Shown here one piece after another: positions 34,048 through 43,209 of a stretch of 64,000 nt of DNA. The DNA is from Undaria pinnatifida (taxonomy: Eukaryota; Sar; Phaeophyceae; Laminariales; Alariaceae): contig JABAKD010000014.1 of assembly GCA_012845835.1 (NCBI GenBank), forward strand, positions 9,463,701-9,527,700. The letters are read 5' to 3'. The notes below the pieces were generated by a model. It was not told the origin of the DNA, searched no databases, and worked only from the letters and a program-made list of their open reading frames with translations. A program made the position numbers and the translations under genes. Numbering within the stretch: the stretch's first letter is position 1; the number at the start of each line of letters is the position of its first letter.

Positions 34048-34330
34048 AACACGCATCGACCAGATTAGATCCCTATGGATCTGCTGATGATCTGTGTCTT
34101 TCATGGCAGAGGCATCCCTGGTCTATTACGTGATCTGCATGGCATATAGATCATGTTGCCGAGTGAGAGCCAATTGGTCTGAATGTTAATGTTCTAGCAC
34201 ATGTTTCTCGGGCTAGATGTGTACTATTAATATATACACAGATCCTACACAGCATATCATACCTACATAGTTTGGATCTACAGTAGATAATCTAGATGAT
34301 GTAGATCGTGATCTGTCCGACGTGTGCACA
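34048..34330. mobile_element. GATC-rich TIR element, copy 2
   Basis: Right end GATCTGTCCGACGTGTGCAC; left end around ACACGCATCGACCAGATTA. Internal phrases TAGATCATGTTGCC, ACAGATCCTACACAGCATAT and TCTAGATGATGTAGAT match 38,873-39,110. Next to its right end (34,355-34,445, minus strand) is a high-GC3 frame beginning MQLGVTTVNICLVDLSDAVA that runs into a 12-G homopolymer before the TIR. Confidence 0.55.
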
Positions 34331-34778
34331 CTTTACCATCGCCCAGGATCCTCCCCCCCCCCCCAGACAGGCGCCGGGCAGCCTCAGCTACCGCGTCTGA
34401 CAGGTCCACTAAGCAGATGTTCACCGTCGTTACCCCCAACTGCATTTTTCAAAGACGGTGCCACGGCAGTAGTGTCCAACAGTAATATTCAGCATGCAAC
34501 TCGTTTTCCAAATAGTACTGACTTTTTTCCCCATACGAATAGAAGTAGTTTGTCCCCAAAAACGTGCATGCAGTTCTAAAGGGGTGACCAAAGCCCGCTT
34601 GATACCCGGCGAATCGTAGCCACAAAGCGGAAAGAAAGGCCGGACTAGCAGCTACCAATCCATCACGAGCGGTATGTATCCGCGGTGAGCATCGTGCCTG
34701 ATGCGGATGTTTTCCCTAGTGCAAGGCGTGGTTGCCGGCGCATCAACGGCGGCGCTTCAACACTTACTTCCACCATCA

Positions 34779-34988
34779 CTACTGATAGCAGCAACAGCAA
34801 CAGTGCCAGCACCAACGTAAACGAAACAACAGCGTGATAACTGAATCAGGCCGGGACCCTTGGTCTGCTGGGCCAAGACATTCAGCGTGCACCCACATGT
34901 ACGGTCGGTAAGTCCATCCTTTCGGGAGCCCGAACGCGGTGGCGACCTTCGACAGCACCATAGCGACTAGGAACTCGTTCTCCCACTG
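34779..34988 (-). CDS. Candidate exon, hypothetical
   Basis: Acceptor TTTTCCCTGCCTTGTGTGCCAG (minus strand, ending at 34,989) precedes a high-GC3 frame QWENEFLVAMVLSKVATAFG, then LPKGWTYRPYMWVHAECLGP, up to a stop at 34,779. The last 20 codons are Cys/Trp-rich and come from a CAG-repeat stretch, so the true exon probably ends earlier; a donor is not obvious. Upstream in another frame MFDIDQVYDNSLNDGLTHSA is also protein-like and may be a separate exon or a frameshifted part. Product unknown. Confidence 0.35.
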   Translation of the reverse strand, partial: QWENEFLVAMVLSKVATAFGLPKGWTYRPYMWVHAECLGPADQGSRPDSVITLLFRLRWCWHCCCCCYQ

Positions 34989-35269
34989 CTGGCACACAAG
35001 GCAGGGAAAACCAAGGCAGAGTGTGTTAGCCCATCGTTCAACGAATTGTCGTAAACTTGGTCGATGTCGAACATGGTCGTTGTGAGGGATCCCGTGTACG
35101 GTATAGGGGGGGGTACCCCCACTTCCATTCCGAGCAGCGCAACAAAGCAACAAGGACTACTCCATCGTGGCGTTTTCCGCCAAATAATTGAGCACAAAAG
35201 CATTAAGAATGGCAAAGCAATCGGGTAACCATTCGCGCGAGTGGTCCTTAGCCGTTAAATTAAAAATCT

Positions 35270-35895
35270 CAAAAGGTTATCTCCTACCGCCGAACTGGTA
35301 GTGTACACATTCAAAACAAATAAGAGACGCGAGAGACTTGAAAAGACACCATGAAGTCAGGAACACGCCAAAAAAGAGGGTGCCAGCAATGGCTGATAGG
35401 GCTGTGATGGGAAAAGGAAACAAAAAAAGGGCCAGCTGGAATAAGGTGGGATAGCGCAGTTGAAACAGCATCGAAGGAACTACGACGAAACCAACAGGTG
35501 ATGTCCATAGAGAATTTCAGGGGGGGACAAGGCAGAAGTACTTGAAAGGATAGAAGGGAACGGCTAGCGTTAAGAAAGAAAGGTTAATCAGGAAGAACCT
35601 TCAGAGATAGGCAGGGGGTTAAGAAAACAAATATAATAGGAATAAGTTGGTAGATTATCGACAAGACGATCGATATCCTAGGAGATAGCTGGTGGCCGCA
35701 CACGGCCGAAGACGAAGGAGATAAGATTAGTAAAAAACTATCACGCAATATATTGAAGAAACGTTCTCAGCGCCGAAATAAATGTTGGAGGTGTTTCTAT
35801 TCAGTAAGAGTAGGAACGGTGCTCCGCCTCGAAAGCGATGCATGGTACATGGCCAAACGACTAAGGCAAGCAATAAAACGAGTACCCGCCCGCCT
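35270..35895 (+). mobile_element. LINE 3' fragment, heavily decayed
   Basis: Parallels 50,440-51,300 at TGCCAGCAATGGCTGATAGG (versus TGCCACCCATAGCTGACAGG), GGGCCAGCTGGAATAAG, CGATATCCTAGGAGATAG, TGGTGGCCGCACACGGC and finally TTGGAGGTGTTTCTATTCAG and GGAACGGTGCTCCG. The tail is AACGAGTACCCGCCCGCC, a C-rich but no longer homopolymeric end. Part of the coding region between the two ends, including the HGPMDYA block, is deleted. Confidence 0.65.
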
Positions 35896-36429
35896 CCTAC
35901 GGTAGCCTTTATCGAGGAGCACTTTCGATTCGGAACCTGGACGCGCAACACTTTGGCAGCGCGCAGCAGTTTGGCGTCTCCAGGATGTGAAAACAAAACC
36001 AAGCAGTACCGGGCTATTGGAAAGTTTGGGTCCGGTTTGGTCCGATATTTGGCGGGGAGGTCCACGCTCGCAGCGGTACTTCGAAAACTACAGCAAAAAG
36101 GCTGATTTTTCAAGCGGGGTACGAAAGTGCCGGGAACAAAAATTCCGCTCGTCTAAAAAAAACAATATACCAGGTATAGCCCTGCCGTTCGGTAGCCCCA
36201 TCACCAATCCTGTCGGTAGCCCTTGCCGTCAACAGCATTTACACGGGGCTGGCGAAGACTAATGCTGCGATAGAGTTTGGACTCATTTTTTTCTGGGGCT
36301 CCTCATCGGAGGAGCTCCCGAACTCGCTCAAAAGCCTGACCTTAAGCATGATGAACAATCCGATGTGGCAGGTATTAAACAAACGCTATTGCTATATAGG
36401 GCAGTTCCTCGCCCATCAGAAAAAACAGA

Positions 36430-36678
36430 ATGGCTAAAAAGTGCAACTCCTATTGTACGGCGCGTCGTAAGGAGTACCTGGTATCTGAGCTGCGTCTTGC
36501 AGTATGGTACCCGCGCACTGCCGCAGACCAGCGCGAAAAGTATTTCCTCGTTGACGTTCGTCATCTTGTGCCTGTGTCAAAAGGGCAGTGGCGTTTATAC
36601 CTGACCTATAAACTCATTCACATATGGGCAGGTCGTACGCAAGATTTATTTTTGTTTTCAGAGAGAGAAAAAAACTAA
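36430..36678 (+). CDS. Small ORF with good codon bias, hypothetical
   Basis: ATG at 36,430 starts an 82-aa frame MAKKCNSYCTARRKEYLVSE, then LRLAVWYPRTAADQREKYF and LVDVRHLVPVSKGQWRLYLT, ending SEREKN. Composition is that of a globular, basic protein, and third positions are GC-rich over most of its length, unlike the shadow frames. The last 20 codons overlap the start of a 126-bp in-frame tandem repeat (36,656-36,905), and GGCAG|GTCGTA...TTTTCAG would allow a very short intron there, so the C-terminal end is uncertain. No homologue is recognised. Confidence 0.45.
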   Translation: MAKKCNSYCTARRKEYLVSELRLAVWYPRTAADQREKYFLVDVRHLVPVSKGQWRLYLTYKLIHIWAGRTQDLFLFSEREKN

Positions 36679-36905
36679 GCCGACCGACGAGCGCCGTTGC
36701 AAATCAAGCCGTGCGTGGAGGGCCAGCGAGTGAGTCCGTCCCTTTACGCCGGACACCCTCTGCGCGCAAGATATTTGATGATTTCAGAGAGAAAAAACAA
36801 AACAAATCGGCCAACGAGCGCCGTTGAAATTAAACCGCCCTTGGAAGTCAAGCGAGTGACTTCCTTCCTTTACGCTGGACGCCCTCTGCACCGCTCGCAG
36901 TACAG
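36656..36905. repeat. 126-bp tandem repeat, two copies, length divisible by three
   Basis: TTTCAG at 36,656 and 36,782 starts two units. Each contains CGACGAGCGCCGTTG or CAACGAGCGCCGTTG, AGCGAGTGA, and TTTACGC[CT]GGAC[AG]CCCTCTGC. Both units are open in one frame (IKPCVEGQRV/IKPPLEVKRV, SLYAGHPLRA/FLYAGRPLHR), consistent with a repeat inside coding sequence. Each unit begins with a splice-acceptor-like TTTCAG. Confidence 0.75.
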
Positions 36906-37644
36906 TGGGGAGCTCCTGACAGGGCCGGTATGTACCAGCCCCATATACCGGCACTATTCAGGGCATCGGGTCTAACGGGAATAGGGATCCTATAGAGTTA
37001 CTATTATAGAGAGTTCCAGTCGTGCCAAGCGATTTCTCCGGCACTAGATAGAACAGTGGCACCATTACTACTATTACCACTATTGCTACTAGTACTACTA
37101 TTCAACCGACACTATTGGGAACCCCGTCACCGTAAGATGTTCAATCGCTGCGACGCAACCGGTCGCGGGGTAGGAACTACCGACGAAGGCAAATGGACCT
37201 TACCTCATCGGAGATGGCCTCGAGCGCCTGCGCCTGTCCATGGTATAATCGCACCACCTGCAATATACCCACATCCAAGGAGGGCGAAGAATTCAAAAGG
37301 AGCCCTTCTGGGTGAGGCCAGGCCAGGGCCCAACTCTACGAGTGGGTTAGCAGGCGTGAGCCAAGCGCGCGAAAAACAACAGGATAAACTATTTTGAGCA
37401 CCAGAATTAGACTAGCAAAAGTTTAGGAATTGGAAAACTGCAAATAGACTAGCTGGGTATTTTTGTAAGTTGGAACAAGCTTGTAGAAGGAAGCTAGACG
37501 GCCGACCGGTGGGCAGACAAGCCGCCTGGTTACCGACAAGGTGAACGCGAGACACATCAACATAACTCTAACCCTACATTTGGGCCAAACCATCAACGCT
37601 ATAATCGAGACGCGACATTTGAAATCACAAGAAAAACACCATTG

Positions 37645-37812
37645 CCTGCACGAATTGGACAGATCAGATACCATTTCATTATCTGTGTCTTTCACGGCAG
37701 GCAGATCTCCAGTCTATCTTAGATCTGCAGGGTCTACATCATGCTGCACAGCATGTCTAACGACAAATACAGGGTCTATACGATGGAGACCGACATTTGT
37801 CCGATGTGTGAA
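37645..37812. mobile_element. GATC-rich TIR element, short copy 3
   Basis: Left end GCACGAATTGGACAGATCAG and right end ACATTTGTCCGATGTGTGAA are inverted relatives. Internal ATCTGTGTCTTTCACGGCAG matches 34,108 (ATCTGTGTCTTTCATGGCAG). It lies immediately downstream of the minus-strand coding block at 37,881-38,162. Confidence 0.55.
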
Positions 37813-37880
37813 CGCTTGCCTCTCGCAAGCTCGCCGCCGTGCGCTCCCCCCGCGAGACTTCCGCAAAAACACCGCCAGCG

Positions 37881-38162
37881 TCAGCAATCTCTCGGCTCCG
37901 CTGCCGCTGCCGCTGCCGCTGCCGCCGGAGGCTCGGCAAGGTTGGAGAACTGCCCGCGCGAGCTATCGCTCTTGGCGACTGTGGACATCTCTTTAGTGCC
38001 GAGCCGGCCGTGAACGACAGCGTGTTGACCACTGCCGTCGTTGCCGTCGCCGCAGCGGTCGACTTCGCCAGAGTCCATGAGAGCGGCGCCAATAGCGGAA
38101 GGGGCAATCTCGCCCGATAAGCCCAACAGGTCCCTCCACTCGGCCGAGTCTGGGCTATCCAT
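37881..38162 (-). CDS. Hypothetical acidic, Ala-run protein
   Basis: ATG-initiated 93-aa frame with strong GC3 bias: MDSPDSAEWRDLLGLSGEIA, then a Gly/Asp-rich part (CGDGNDGSGQ), KEMSTVAKSDSSRGQFSNL and a nine-Ala run before EPRDC and TGA. The frame is open further upstream to about 38,252 with RGASPAPGAAATLPPDESPP, so the start may be earlier or the block may be an exon. Opposite-strand frames through the same bases are Leu/Pro/Arg-rich and typical of antisense. A TIR element begins about 70 bases after the stop. An acidic DSxExRDLL-type segment could be an interaction motif, but no family is assigned. Confidence 0.5.
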   Translation of the reverse strand: MDSPDSAEWRDLLGLSGEIAPSAIGAALMDSGEVDRCGDGNDGSGQHAVVHGRLGTKEMSTVAKSDSSRGQFSNLAEPPAAAAAAAAAEPRDC

Positions 38163-38169
38163 TTGGATG

Positions 38170-38870
38170 GGCGGAGACTCGTCTGGGGGGAGGGTGGCTG
38201 CAGCGCCTGGGGCTGGAGAAGCGCCGCGGAGAAAGGAGAAGGATTCACGTTACGAACAACGCGGAAGGAAATTTACCGCTTAATCTCGCCGTTTTCCTAT
38301 TTGTTATGTTCGAGCGTTCGCGCTCGAGAGTATTACGAACTGGTTATTATATTAACCGTGAATTTCTAGCTACTACTCCAGAGGCAAGGCGAGAGCCCTG
38401 GAGATTGATGCTAAGAAGCCGACAAGATTCGATGAACGCGAACGTATGTATTTCGTTGATCATCATATAGCACTACCGACTAGACCACTCGGTCACAGTG
38501 ATTGAGGTGGTGCAGTGGATGGTGCTATAAGATGACCAACATGTGTATTACGTCGTCGATCACGATTGCACGGAGAACATGGTTGGTGACCGGTGGCGTA
38601 CGCGTGTGAGCCACAACAGAAAAAGCCGTTCTTGTAACCTTTCCCAACGCACAAGCGCGTGACAGCAAGGACCTGCTCAGTAGGCAAACCTGCCAACAAT
38701 ACATTAAACCAGCGCTTCAGCTCACGCCACCGGCCGTTCCGATCAAGCCGGAAGCATGGCCGCAGCAAAACGTAGCCGCTGGGCGTACAGCTCCACCGAA
38801 AAAACAAACACACCCCAAGCCAAGCTCACGCTTTCTGCACTTTTATTAGCAACAGCACACCAACCATTCC
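38170..38870. other. No supported gene
   Basis: Unique sequence with an inverted pair GCGTTCGCGC near 38,313. No splice-supported block seen. Confidence 0.4.
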
Positions 38871-38872
38871 AC

Positions 38873-39110
38873 ACGCCGGAGATATCACATCGCTATTGAT
38901 CTATAGATTACCATCCAGGGCGGATAAATCCCGAGTCTATTTGGTCTGCACGGTCTACAGATCACGTTGCCCGGTGAGAGCCGTATGATCTGCACGATTC
39001 GGCACATATTTCCCGGGTTGGATATCTACTCACAGATCCTGCACAACATATCGTGTCGACAGGTATATGATCTAGATGATGTAGATGACCGTTTTCTGCC
39101 CGAGGTGTGC
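38873..39110. mobile_element. GATC-rich TIR element, copy 4
   Basis: Right end CGTTTTCTGCCCGAGGTGTG is a diverged TIR; internal CTACAGATCACGTTGCCCGG, CACAGATCCTGCACAACATA and GATCTAGATGATGTAGATGA match copies 1 and 2. The left end is degenerate (CACACGCCGGAGATATCACA). Confidence 0.55.
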
Positions 39111-39561
39111 ATCATTCATCTGCCACCTCGGAGGCATGACAGACGGTCCGCCCCACCTGTGTCCCGAGGGTTGTTCGCATCCCCAGGGCAACGACGACCC
39201 TTCCGGCGCCTCCGCCAGCAACCCTGCACCGTCCCATTTCACCCCGTTCGCTACTTTGATCGCTCGCGCGCGATCACCTCCGCAGTCTTTCAGCCGAGAC
39301 CCGACGGACGCGCCGCTGACATGCATCTGCGTCCATGGAGCCGCCGCTGCTGCCGCCGCTACCGCTGCCGCCTGCGCCACCAAAATTTCTGCGGTAGCCA
39401 AGTGCGGCAAAACGGCCCCTTTCCCACCCTGTGCTCCGCCAAATATGCGTGGAAGACGAAGGCGGCGCGAGTGCCGCCGCTGCTGTTGCCACTGCCGCTG
39501 CTGCTCCTGCCACGACAGCTTCCGCGGTATCCAAACGCGGCGAATATGGTTCCTTGCCCAC
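39072..39561 (-). pseudogene. Ala-rich coding block with internal duplication and frameshift
   Basis: On the minus strand 39,410-39,072 reads MPHLATAEILVAQAAAVAAA, then SGASVGSRLKDCGGDRARAI, KVANGVKWDGAGLLAEAPEG and ends AHLGQKTVIYII at a stop inside the TIR element. Just upstream, 39,561-39,420 gives a related unit (PRLDTAEAVVAGAAAAVATA), duplicated at DNA level but in another phase, so a frameshift separates the two units. GC3 bias is high on both. A plus-strand frame over the same bases (39,085-39,576, starting MTVFCPRCASFICHLGGMTD) is also open and carries CxxC, so strand assignment is not certain; the minus frame has the more normal composition. Confidence 0.4.
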
Positions 39562-40439
39562 GCCGTGCTCCCCTAAGTGCGCTCTCGACGATGATGCAGA
39601 AGGCGCGGGCGACAGTCGACACCGGTCTTTGTCAACGCCGCCGCCGACGCCTCAGCGGCAGTAGTAGAGCAGTGACGGGTGGGAGAGAAGGATGACGAAG
39701 CACCTCCTGGAGGGCGCACCGCAACAGTGATGGCGTGAGCGTCGAGTGCACCCAAAGCGATATCCTGTTCAGCACAAAGCGCGATGGGGAGGGGAGCGGG
39801 CGGCGGTGGGGGGGGGGGGGGAGGCAGGTATATCATCCCCAACCACGGTATCATACCAACACCCAACCTTTAAAATAGGACACCTAGGGGGCAGAAAGCA
39901 GTGAAATGGTATTGGCGCTGCAGTACAGTACCAACATGCGAGAAGGAGGTGTCATGCGGTCTGCAAGCCGCGTGCTACGATACGGGTAAAGCTTGTTGGC
40001 CAACGTCCATCTGAGTGAAGGGGGCCCTCAACTTACGGTCTACCCAATAAAGTAAAGCATTCCTTCCATACCTAGAGTAGGCCAGTAGGCCAGTAGGCCG
40101 CGGCTGTTCATCGCGTTGCGCAACCATTTTCCCTCAAGGTCAGTCTTTGGGCGTGAGTGAGGTACGGAAGGTACCCAAGTGGAGACCCTAGAAACAAATT
40201 AAAAGGCTTAACCCTGTCATAGCACGCGTCGCGAGTAAAACAGTCTCAACCATGAACAAGGCGCGCGACGAGAGACCCCGCTTCCGCTGACACGTAGAAG
40301 CGGCAAGGCGTGCCGATGCATTGGGAGCTGACACGCGTTTTGTGAAAAGGAAAAGGTTGGTCGGCTCTCAGGAATATTGGTGTATGTAGCTGGACTGGTT
40401 ATGTGGGGGGCCGCAAGCGCACCACCCAACCCGGGTACC

Positions 40440-40640
40440 GTATATGACAGAGCACAACACTACCGTGTTACCACCTCCCCCACAGTATACCACCCAGGTG
40501 GTAGCTATCCCAAAATCCCGAACGACCACCCACTTCACCACCCGGGGTACAGTACATGGTATGAAACACCCCCTCACTGTACCACCCTACGAGTGGGTGA
40601 TACAAATCCAAAACCCAAACCTTACATCACACGGGATGTT
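40440..40640. repeat. Third, diverged copy of part of block C
   Basis: CACCCAGGTGGTAGCTAT, CACCACCCGGGGTACAGT and CACCCCCTCACTGTACCACC parallel 52,755-52,860 (CACCCGGGTGGTAATTAT and following) and the 600-720 region in reverse. Confidence 0.65.
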
Positions 40641-40776
40641 CGTACTCTTGTACGGTAGCATTGTTGTGCAACGAGAGGTATGCGTGTTTCGTCAATACGG
40701 ATCAGGCTTAGGGTCATCTCAAATGACCACAAAACTTGTCAGGAACCTTGACAAAAAAAAGTCGAATCGCGATATT

Positions 40777-40850
40777 TGTCACGAATCCTGACTTTGATTT
40801 TTTTTTTTTCAATTTTCATGAACATGGACGTCAGGATTCGTGACAACAAA
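40777..40850. repeat. Inverted repeat TTTGTCACGAATCCTGAC
   Basis: TTTGTCACGAATCCTGAC pairs with GTCAGGATTCGTGACAA about 35 bases on, with a T-rich loop. CACGAATC recurs at 40,900. It could be the ends of a very small element or a foldback. Confidence 0.8.
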
Positions 40851-41049
40851 AGGTGATTTTGTTTTTGGAAACGCGACACTCTAGAATTTGGAAACGTCAC
40901 GAATCTTGTGTTTTTTGTCTGAATCGTGATTTTTGCGTTCGTTAGGAATTAACTACTCGTACCCTTAGTCGCGTTTTGTGACCTCGGGTCGGACTTACTC
41001 GTACTCCGTGACCATCGGTCAGAGTGGGCTGATTAAACGAATCGGAGGA

Positions 41050-41370
41050 ACATACTTGGAAACAAGATAGAACCCTGAGGTGCAAAAGCTGTTGGGAGAA
41101 CAAAAAAGAACCTTAAGGTGCAACACAATGCTTGGCAACCAAAACAGCACCTCGAGGCGAGAAAAAAAGCCTGGAAAACAACGTAGCACCTTGAGGTGCA
41201 AAAAGTATTCGGAAAACAAACAAGAAACTTGAGGCGCAAAAAAAGCTTGAAAAACATATAGCGCCTTGCGATGCAAACGAAACCTTGAGCACGAAATAGC
41301 GCTTAGAGGTGCAAAAAATGACTGAAAAACAATACACCAGCAAACAAAAACACCAAGAGGTGCAAAAAAA
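41050..41370. repeat. ~38-bp minisatellite, about eight units, matching an exon 3' end
   Basis: Units on the minus strand centre on TTGCACCTCAAGGT followed by a T-rich stretch and often CCAACAG or TTCCAGG. The same GCACCTCAAGGT is the 3' end and donor of the candidate exon at 41,627-41,816, 260 bases upstream on that strand. Frames across the array give repeats of the type LHLKVLFCSPNSF and are not a gene. Confidence 0.85.
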
Positions 41371-41394
41371 CAGGAGATTTCACGCGCCGGATCA

Positions 41395-41585
41395 TTTCTG
41401 GCGGGTCGGATTGGGTCACCTTGACCCAATCCGACCCGACCCGACCCGTGATATTTGACAACGTCCTGGTCGGACCCGTGAGATTTCGGACACCTCCTGA
41501 CCCGACGCGACCCGATCCGAACCGACCCGTGATATTTTACTGAATCTCCTGACCCGACCCGCGGATCGACCGGGTCATGACTCGT
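41395..41585. repeat. GACCC-pentamer repeat field
   Basis: GACCCGACCCGACCCGTGAT and related phrases, with TCTCCTGACCCGAC spaced about 60 bases apart. Same family as 1,880-2,065 and 18,000-18,175. Confidence 0.75.
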
Positions 41586-41626
41586 GAATAGCCCCGGAAA
41601 AAAGGATTGGAAAACTAAAGAAATAC

Positions 41627-41816
41627 CTTGAGGTGCTCCTTCTCGGTAGCGACTGCCCCATCCCGCGCTTGCACCCGCTGCTTCTCCGGCACGACCGGCG
41701 ATGCTGTCGTTCCCCCACCACCTCCGCCGTCTTTGTGCCGTCCCCCTCCCCCCACTGTCGGATTCCCCCCTGTGCGAACCACTACAGACACTGCATATAC
41801 AGTGGGGGTACCCGGT
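41627..41816 (-). CDS. Candidate exon, Gly-rich hypothetical protein
   Basis: Acceptor GGACGCTCTTAG (minus strand) and donor CTCAAG|GTATTT frame 190 nt. The frame reads GTPTVYAVSVVVRTGGNPTV, a Gly run (GGGGRHKDGGGGGG), then TTASPVVPEKQRVQARDGAV and ATEKEHLK at the splice site. Codon bias is high-GC3. Downstream on the minus strand the presumed intron contains the 38-bp minisatellite whose core equals the last bases of this exon plus the donor, so the exon end seems to have seeded the array. Product unknown. Confidence 0.5.
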
Positions 41817-41944
41817 CTAAGAGCGTCCACATTAAGATGATAAAACGGACCTAACGCATGCACACCTGGACACGTTTTGGGGGGACAAAATTACTTCAAG
41901 TTAGTATAGGGAGGGGACAACTAACTTGGGGAGGGGATTTGGGG

Positions 41945-42150
41945 CTCTAAAACGGTTAAAAAGCGGTCAAATCGGCTGTTGTCGCGTCATGTCATTCCTA
42001 TAGTAAAACCTGCCAGATGCATGATAACCCAATCAGAGATAACAGCAGAACGGTTCAAAAGCGGTCAAATCGGCTTGTCGCGCCATGTCATTCCTATAGT
42101 AAAACCTGCCAGATACATGATACCCAATCTGAGATAACAGCAGCACGGAC
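41945..42150. repeat. Tandem duplication, about 100 bp, two copies
   Basis: AGCGGTCAAATCGGCT, then TCATGTCATTCCTATAGTAA or CCATGTCATTCCTATAGTAA, then AACCTGCCAGAT, and AGATAACAGCAG occur twice in the same order (first copy from about 41,962, second from about 42,060). Confidence 0.85.
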
Positions 42151-42534
42151 ATACGAGCGGTGAAACTGGTTGGCCTGTTCCGAGGCGCTCTTGAATCGGG
42201 TAACCCACAGTAGAACGATTATCCTTTTTCTTGCGTCTTTTTTCTTCGCCCGATTTATTATACTCGCACTACTCTCGCGCTCCCTCCCAGAAGTAACTCA
42301 GATCCGGAGTCGCATAGCGGGCCCTCCTCCCCCATCCCCACGACATAAGGTGCCTTCAGTTTTATCGCGAGAATAATTCAGAATTTTCTTCCCTCGTCGA
42401 CTCGCGTCGAGTTGTGATACTACTAGGTGATATTTGTAGTGTTGCTGGTACGATGATTACTATTTTTACTGCTGTACTTCGAAGTACATATTTAATATTG
42501 CCATGAGCAACGATGAATGAAGACAGTGTACCAC

Positions 42535-42640
42535 CTAAAACCGAGCGGCCGGTGTATCACACAGCTTGCAACGGTGAGTGTCACCCCTAATTTTGTCGAC
42601 CTCACAGCCAACGCACATGTAGTTAGAATAATCTTCTAAA
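42535..42640 (-). CDS. Zinc-ribbon-like C-terminal fragment
   Basis: Minus-strand frame ending at TAG (42,535) with YMCVGCEVDKIRGDTHRCKL and CDTPAARF: Cys-x2-Cys-x11-Cys-x2-Cys with Arg and Thr between the pairs. This spacing and the K-x-R-x-x-T pattern resemble the cysteine-rich C-terminal domain of piggyBac-type transposases, but the rest of such a protein is not visible upstream. The frame is open to 42,759. It could equally be a terminal exon of an unrelated zinc-ribbon protein. Confidence 0.35.
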
Positions 42641-43205
42641 AGTGTATTGTTGTTCTTGCCATGTACCAGTATCCAGGGATGAATGTAAAGGTTGGAAAAA
42701 CAATGCGTACGGCGCCCGTTCGCACGAAACTGGCCAAACTTGCGAACGGCAACCCCCATATTGAAAGGCGTTTACATGGGGGAGGGAACACTATCGCCCC
42801 CTTTCCGAGAAAACATGCAGAAAATAAGGGTTTCCAGTAGAATACGGCGGAATTTCCCACAGGGGATTACTTGTCCATTTCCGCGAACGGCGAGAGTTTT
42901 GGAAACGGTGCGAGGGTTTGCGAACGCGAGCGTGTGAATACATGCATCACTGTCAGTATGCCCGGAAACGTAAGTACCGCTTTTGGACTTAGTATAACTA
43001 TTAAGCGGTACTTGTACTTCCGGACATAGTCTATTAATAGTATAGTATAGTGGTAGTCTATACCTTTAGCGAATAAAGACATACCACGTACAAAAGGAGA
43101 TAATTTTCTTGTTTTGTTATCATGAATCAGCCGTCATTCATGAAAGTGCTCAGACCGTTGCTAATGGCAAGGCGATAGTTTGAACAAAAGAGCAGGGGTG
43201 TGCAC
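42640..43205. other. No supported gene
   Basis: Contains an inverted pair around CGGTACTTGTACTTCCGG (43,005) and CCGGAAACGTAAGTACCG (42,961), about 44 bases apart, a small foldback. Otherwise nothing supported. Confidence 0.45.
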
Positions 43206-43209
43206 GGAG

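Noticed and set aside
39085-39576. Plus-strand MTVFCPRC frame as a zinc-ribbon protein
   Set aside because: The CPRC motif is the translated terminal repeat of the TIR element; the minus-strand frame has more normal composition. Kept only as an alternative.
41019-41429. 136-aa minus-strand frame with 13-residue repeats
   Set aside because: Translation of the 38-bp minisatellite; unit length is not constant and not a multiple of three.
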